Part shown: piece by piece, positions 48,422-49,047 of the stretch
Position numbering within the stretch: position 1 is the first letter of the stretch
Layout of the letters: each line of letters opens with the position of its first letter
From: Fimbriimonadia bacterium
GTDB taxonomy: Bacteria > Armatimonadota > Fimbriimonadia > Fimbriimonadales > JABRVX01
Reading direction: 5' to 3'
Assembly: GCA_039961735.1 (NCBI GenBank)
Contig: JABRVX010000022.1
Coordinates: 1 to 49,047, forward strand
DNA: 49,047 bases
Position numbers and translations under genes: made by a program
The notes under the pieces: generated by a model
Told to the model about the DNA's origin: nothing
The model's database searches: none
The model's input: the letters and a program-made list of their open reading frames with translations, nothing else

Positions 48422-49047
48422 TTAGGCTAGCGACTTGCGGAAGCGCGCCGAGGCGATGGCGACGATTACCACCGACATTGTCACCAGTGACGCCATCCAT
48501 GGCCAGAGGTCGCCGAACCCCGCGCCACGCACGATGATGCCGCGAAGGATCTCTAGGAAGTGCGTGACAGGGATCAGGAAGCTGAAATAGTACACGATGG
48601 CCGGCATCGAAGCCCGTGGAAACATGAATCCCGAGAGCAGGACGGACGGGAGCATGATCAAGAGAGTGCCCATTAGCGCCTGCGCCTGAGTTCTCGCCAC
48701 GGTGGAGATCAGCAGGCCGAGCCCGAGCGCAGCCCCGAGGAACGTGAGTGACATCAGTAGAAGCAGCGGCACGCTTCCGTGGATTGGCACATTAAAGACC
48801 AAGCGCGCGGCCACGAGCACGGTGATCACCTCGGCGAAGCCGAGCACCCCGTATGGCAACATTTTGCCGAGCATCAGTCCCACCTTGCCGACGGGGGTAA
48901 CCATGAGTTGCTCCAGCGTGCCCCGTTCTCGCTCGCGCACCAACGAGAAAGCCGTCAGAGCCACCGCAACCACCTGCAGGATGACGCCGATGAGCCCAGG
49001 CACCATGAAATTCGCGCTTCGGGAGTCGGGGTTGAACAAAACGCGGG
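48422..49047 (-). CDS. ABC-2 type transporter permease, C-terminal part (cut by window edge)
   Basis: The last about 207 residues of an ABC-2 permease of the YhhJ/YbhS type. RVLFNPDSRSANFMVPGLIGVILQ is the conserved periplasmic segment before the second helix; RERERGTLEQLMVTPVGKVGLMLGKMLPYG is the coupling region; five further helices follow (including SGFMFPRASMPAIVYYFSFLIPVTHFLEILRGIIVRG). The N-terminal helix lies beyond the window. Such permeases pair with an ATPase and a membrane-fusion protein for drug or small-molecule export; these partners would be outside the window. Confidence 0.9.
   Translation of the reverse strand, partial: RVLFNPDSRSANFMVPGLIGVILQVVAVALTAFSLVRERERGTLEQLMVTPVGKVGLMLGKMLPYGVLGFAEVITVLVAARLVFNVPIHGSVPLLLLMSLTFLGAALGLGLLISTVARTQAQALMGTLLIMLPSVLLSGFMFPRASMPAIVYYFSFLIPVTHFLEILRGIIVRGAGFGDLWPWMASLVTMSVVIVAIASARFRKSLA

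Noticed and set aside
1-49047. CRISPR arrays, tRNA or rRNA genes, prophage or transposase genes
   Set aside because: No regularly spaced repeats, cloverleaf-like sequences, phage modules or transposase motifs were found on reading both strands.

Overview
The window is 49 kb of gene-dense, GC-rich bacterial chromosome (roughly 60-65% G+C by eye), mostly housekeeping genes in short operons on both strands. The cell appears diderm: there is an Mla-type lipid transport operon, several Sec-exported proteins, a predicted outer-membrane beta-strand protein and lipoproteins. It also has a large, Alu-domain SRP RNA of the Bacillus type, a B12-dependent class II ribonucleotide reductase with NrdR, and an MlaD homologue that seems to carry its own outer-membrane barrel. 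Together these suggest a diderm Terrabacteria lineage. Armatimonadota (Fimbriimonadia-like) is my best guess, made without any database search. No tRNA, rRNA, CRISPR array, prophage or intact insertion sequence was seen.

Region by region. 1-2.6 kb (minus): carboxylesterase, ribulokinase and the start of a zinc alcohol/polyol dehydrogenase, a small sugar-catabolism operon. 2.7-5.4 kb: an exported beta-rich protein, then methylisocitrate lyase and 2-methylcitrate synthase (propionate disposal). 5.6-8.3 kb: accD, a 63-residue protein and accA (acetyl-CoA carboxyltransferase), with pyrF convergent. 8.3-8.7 kb is non-coding and holds a tandem double-hairpin repeat. 8.7-11.7 kb: Mla permease, ATPase and long MlaD. 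11.7-17.1 kb: rplI, dnaB, purD, purE, purB and a small membrane protein. 17.1-17.4 kb: a candidate minus-strand small RNA and a near-consensus promoter. 17.4-20.5 kb: an ABC-2 exporter and a TPR protein. 20.5-22.6 kb: SRP RNA, RluD-type pseudouridine synthase and aat. 22.6-25.2 kb: thiamine pyrophosphokinase, a sodium:solute symporter and an FHA protein. 25.2-26.1 kb: NUDIX hydrolase and signal peptidase I.

The accessory part is 26.2-38.3 kb. It has a DUF4446 protein, an ECF sigma factor and its zinc anti-sigma factor, whose C-terminus looks like an STN (secretin/TonB short N-terminal) domain. An isochorismatase-like hydrolase and a 5'-nucleotidase-like phosphoesterase with an altered active site follow. 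Next come two tandem, paralogous, secreted proteins of 750-790 residues, each with an N-terminal STN-like domain and a second related segment. A secreted propeller-like protein follows, flanked by a truncated and an intact copy of a nitroreductase lipoprotein gene. This stretch is the best candidate for an undescribed envelope system: an STN-bearing sigma/anti-sigma pair next to two STN-bearing exported proteins of unknown function.

37.9-49 kb returns to ordinary genes: an arsenate-reductase-like gene with a one-base frameshift, a small membrane protein, hydantoinase B, hslU (without hslV), a redoxin without CXXC, a frameshifted VOC gene, a CPBP protease, a lamin-tail-like protein, nrdJ and nrdR with a promoter and candidate NrdR box, and the start of an ABC-2 permease cut by the window edge. 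Several promoters place the -10 box 7-11 bases before the start codon (mlaE, lepB, hslU), which suggests some leaderless transcripts.
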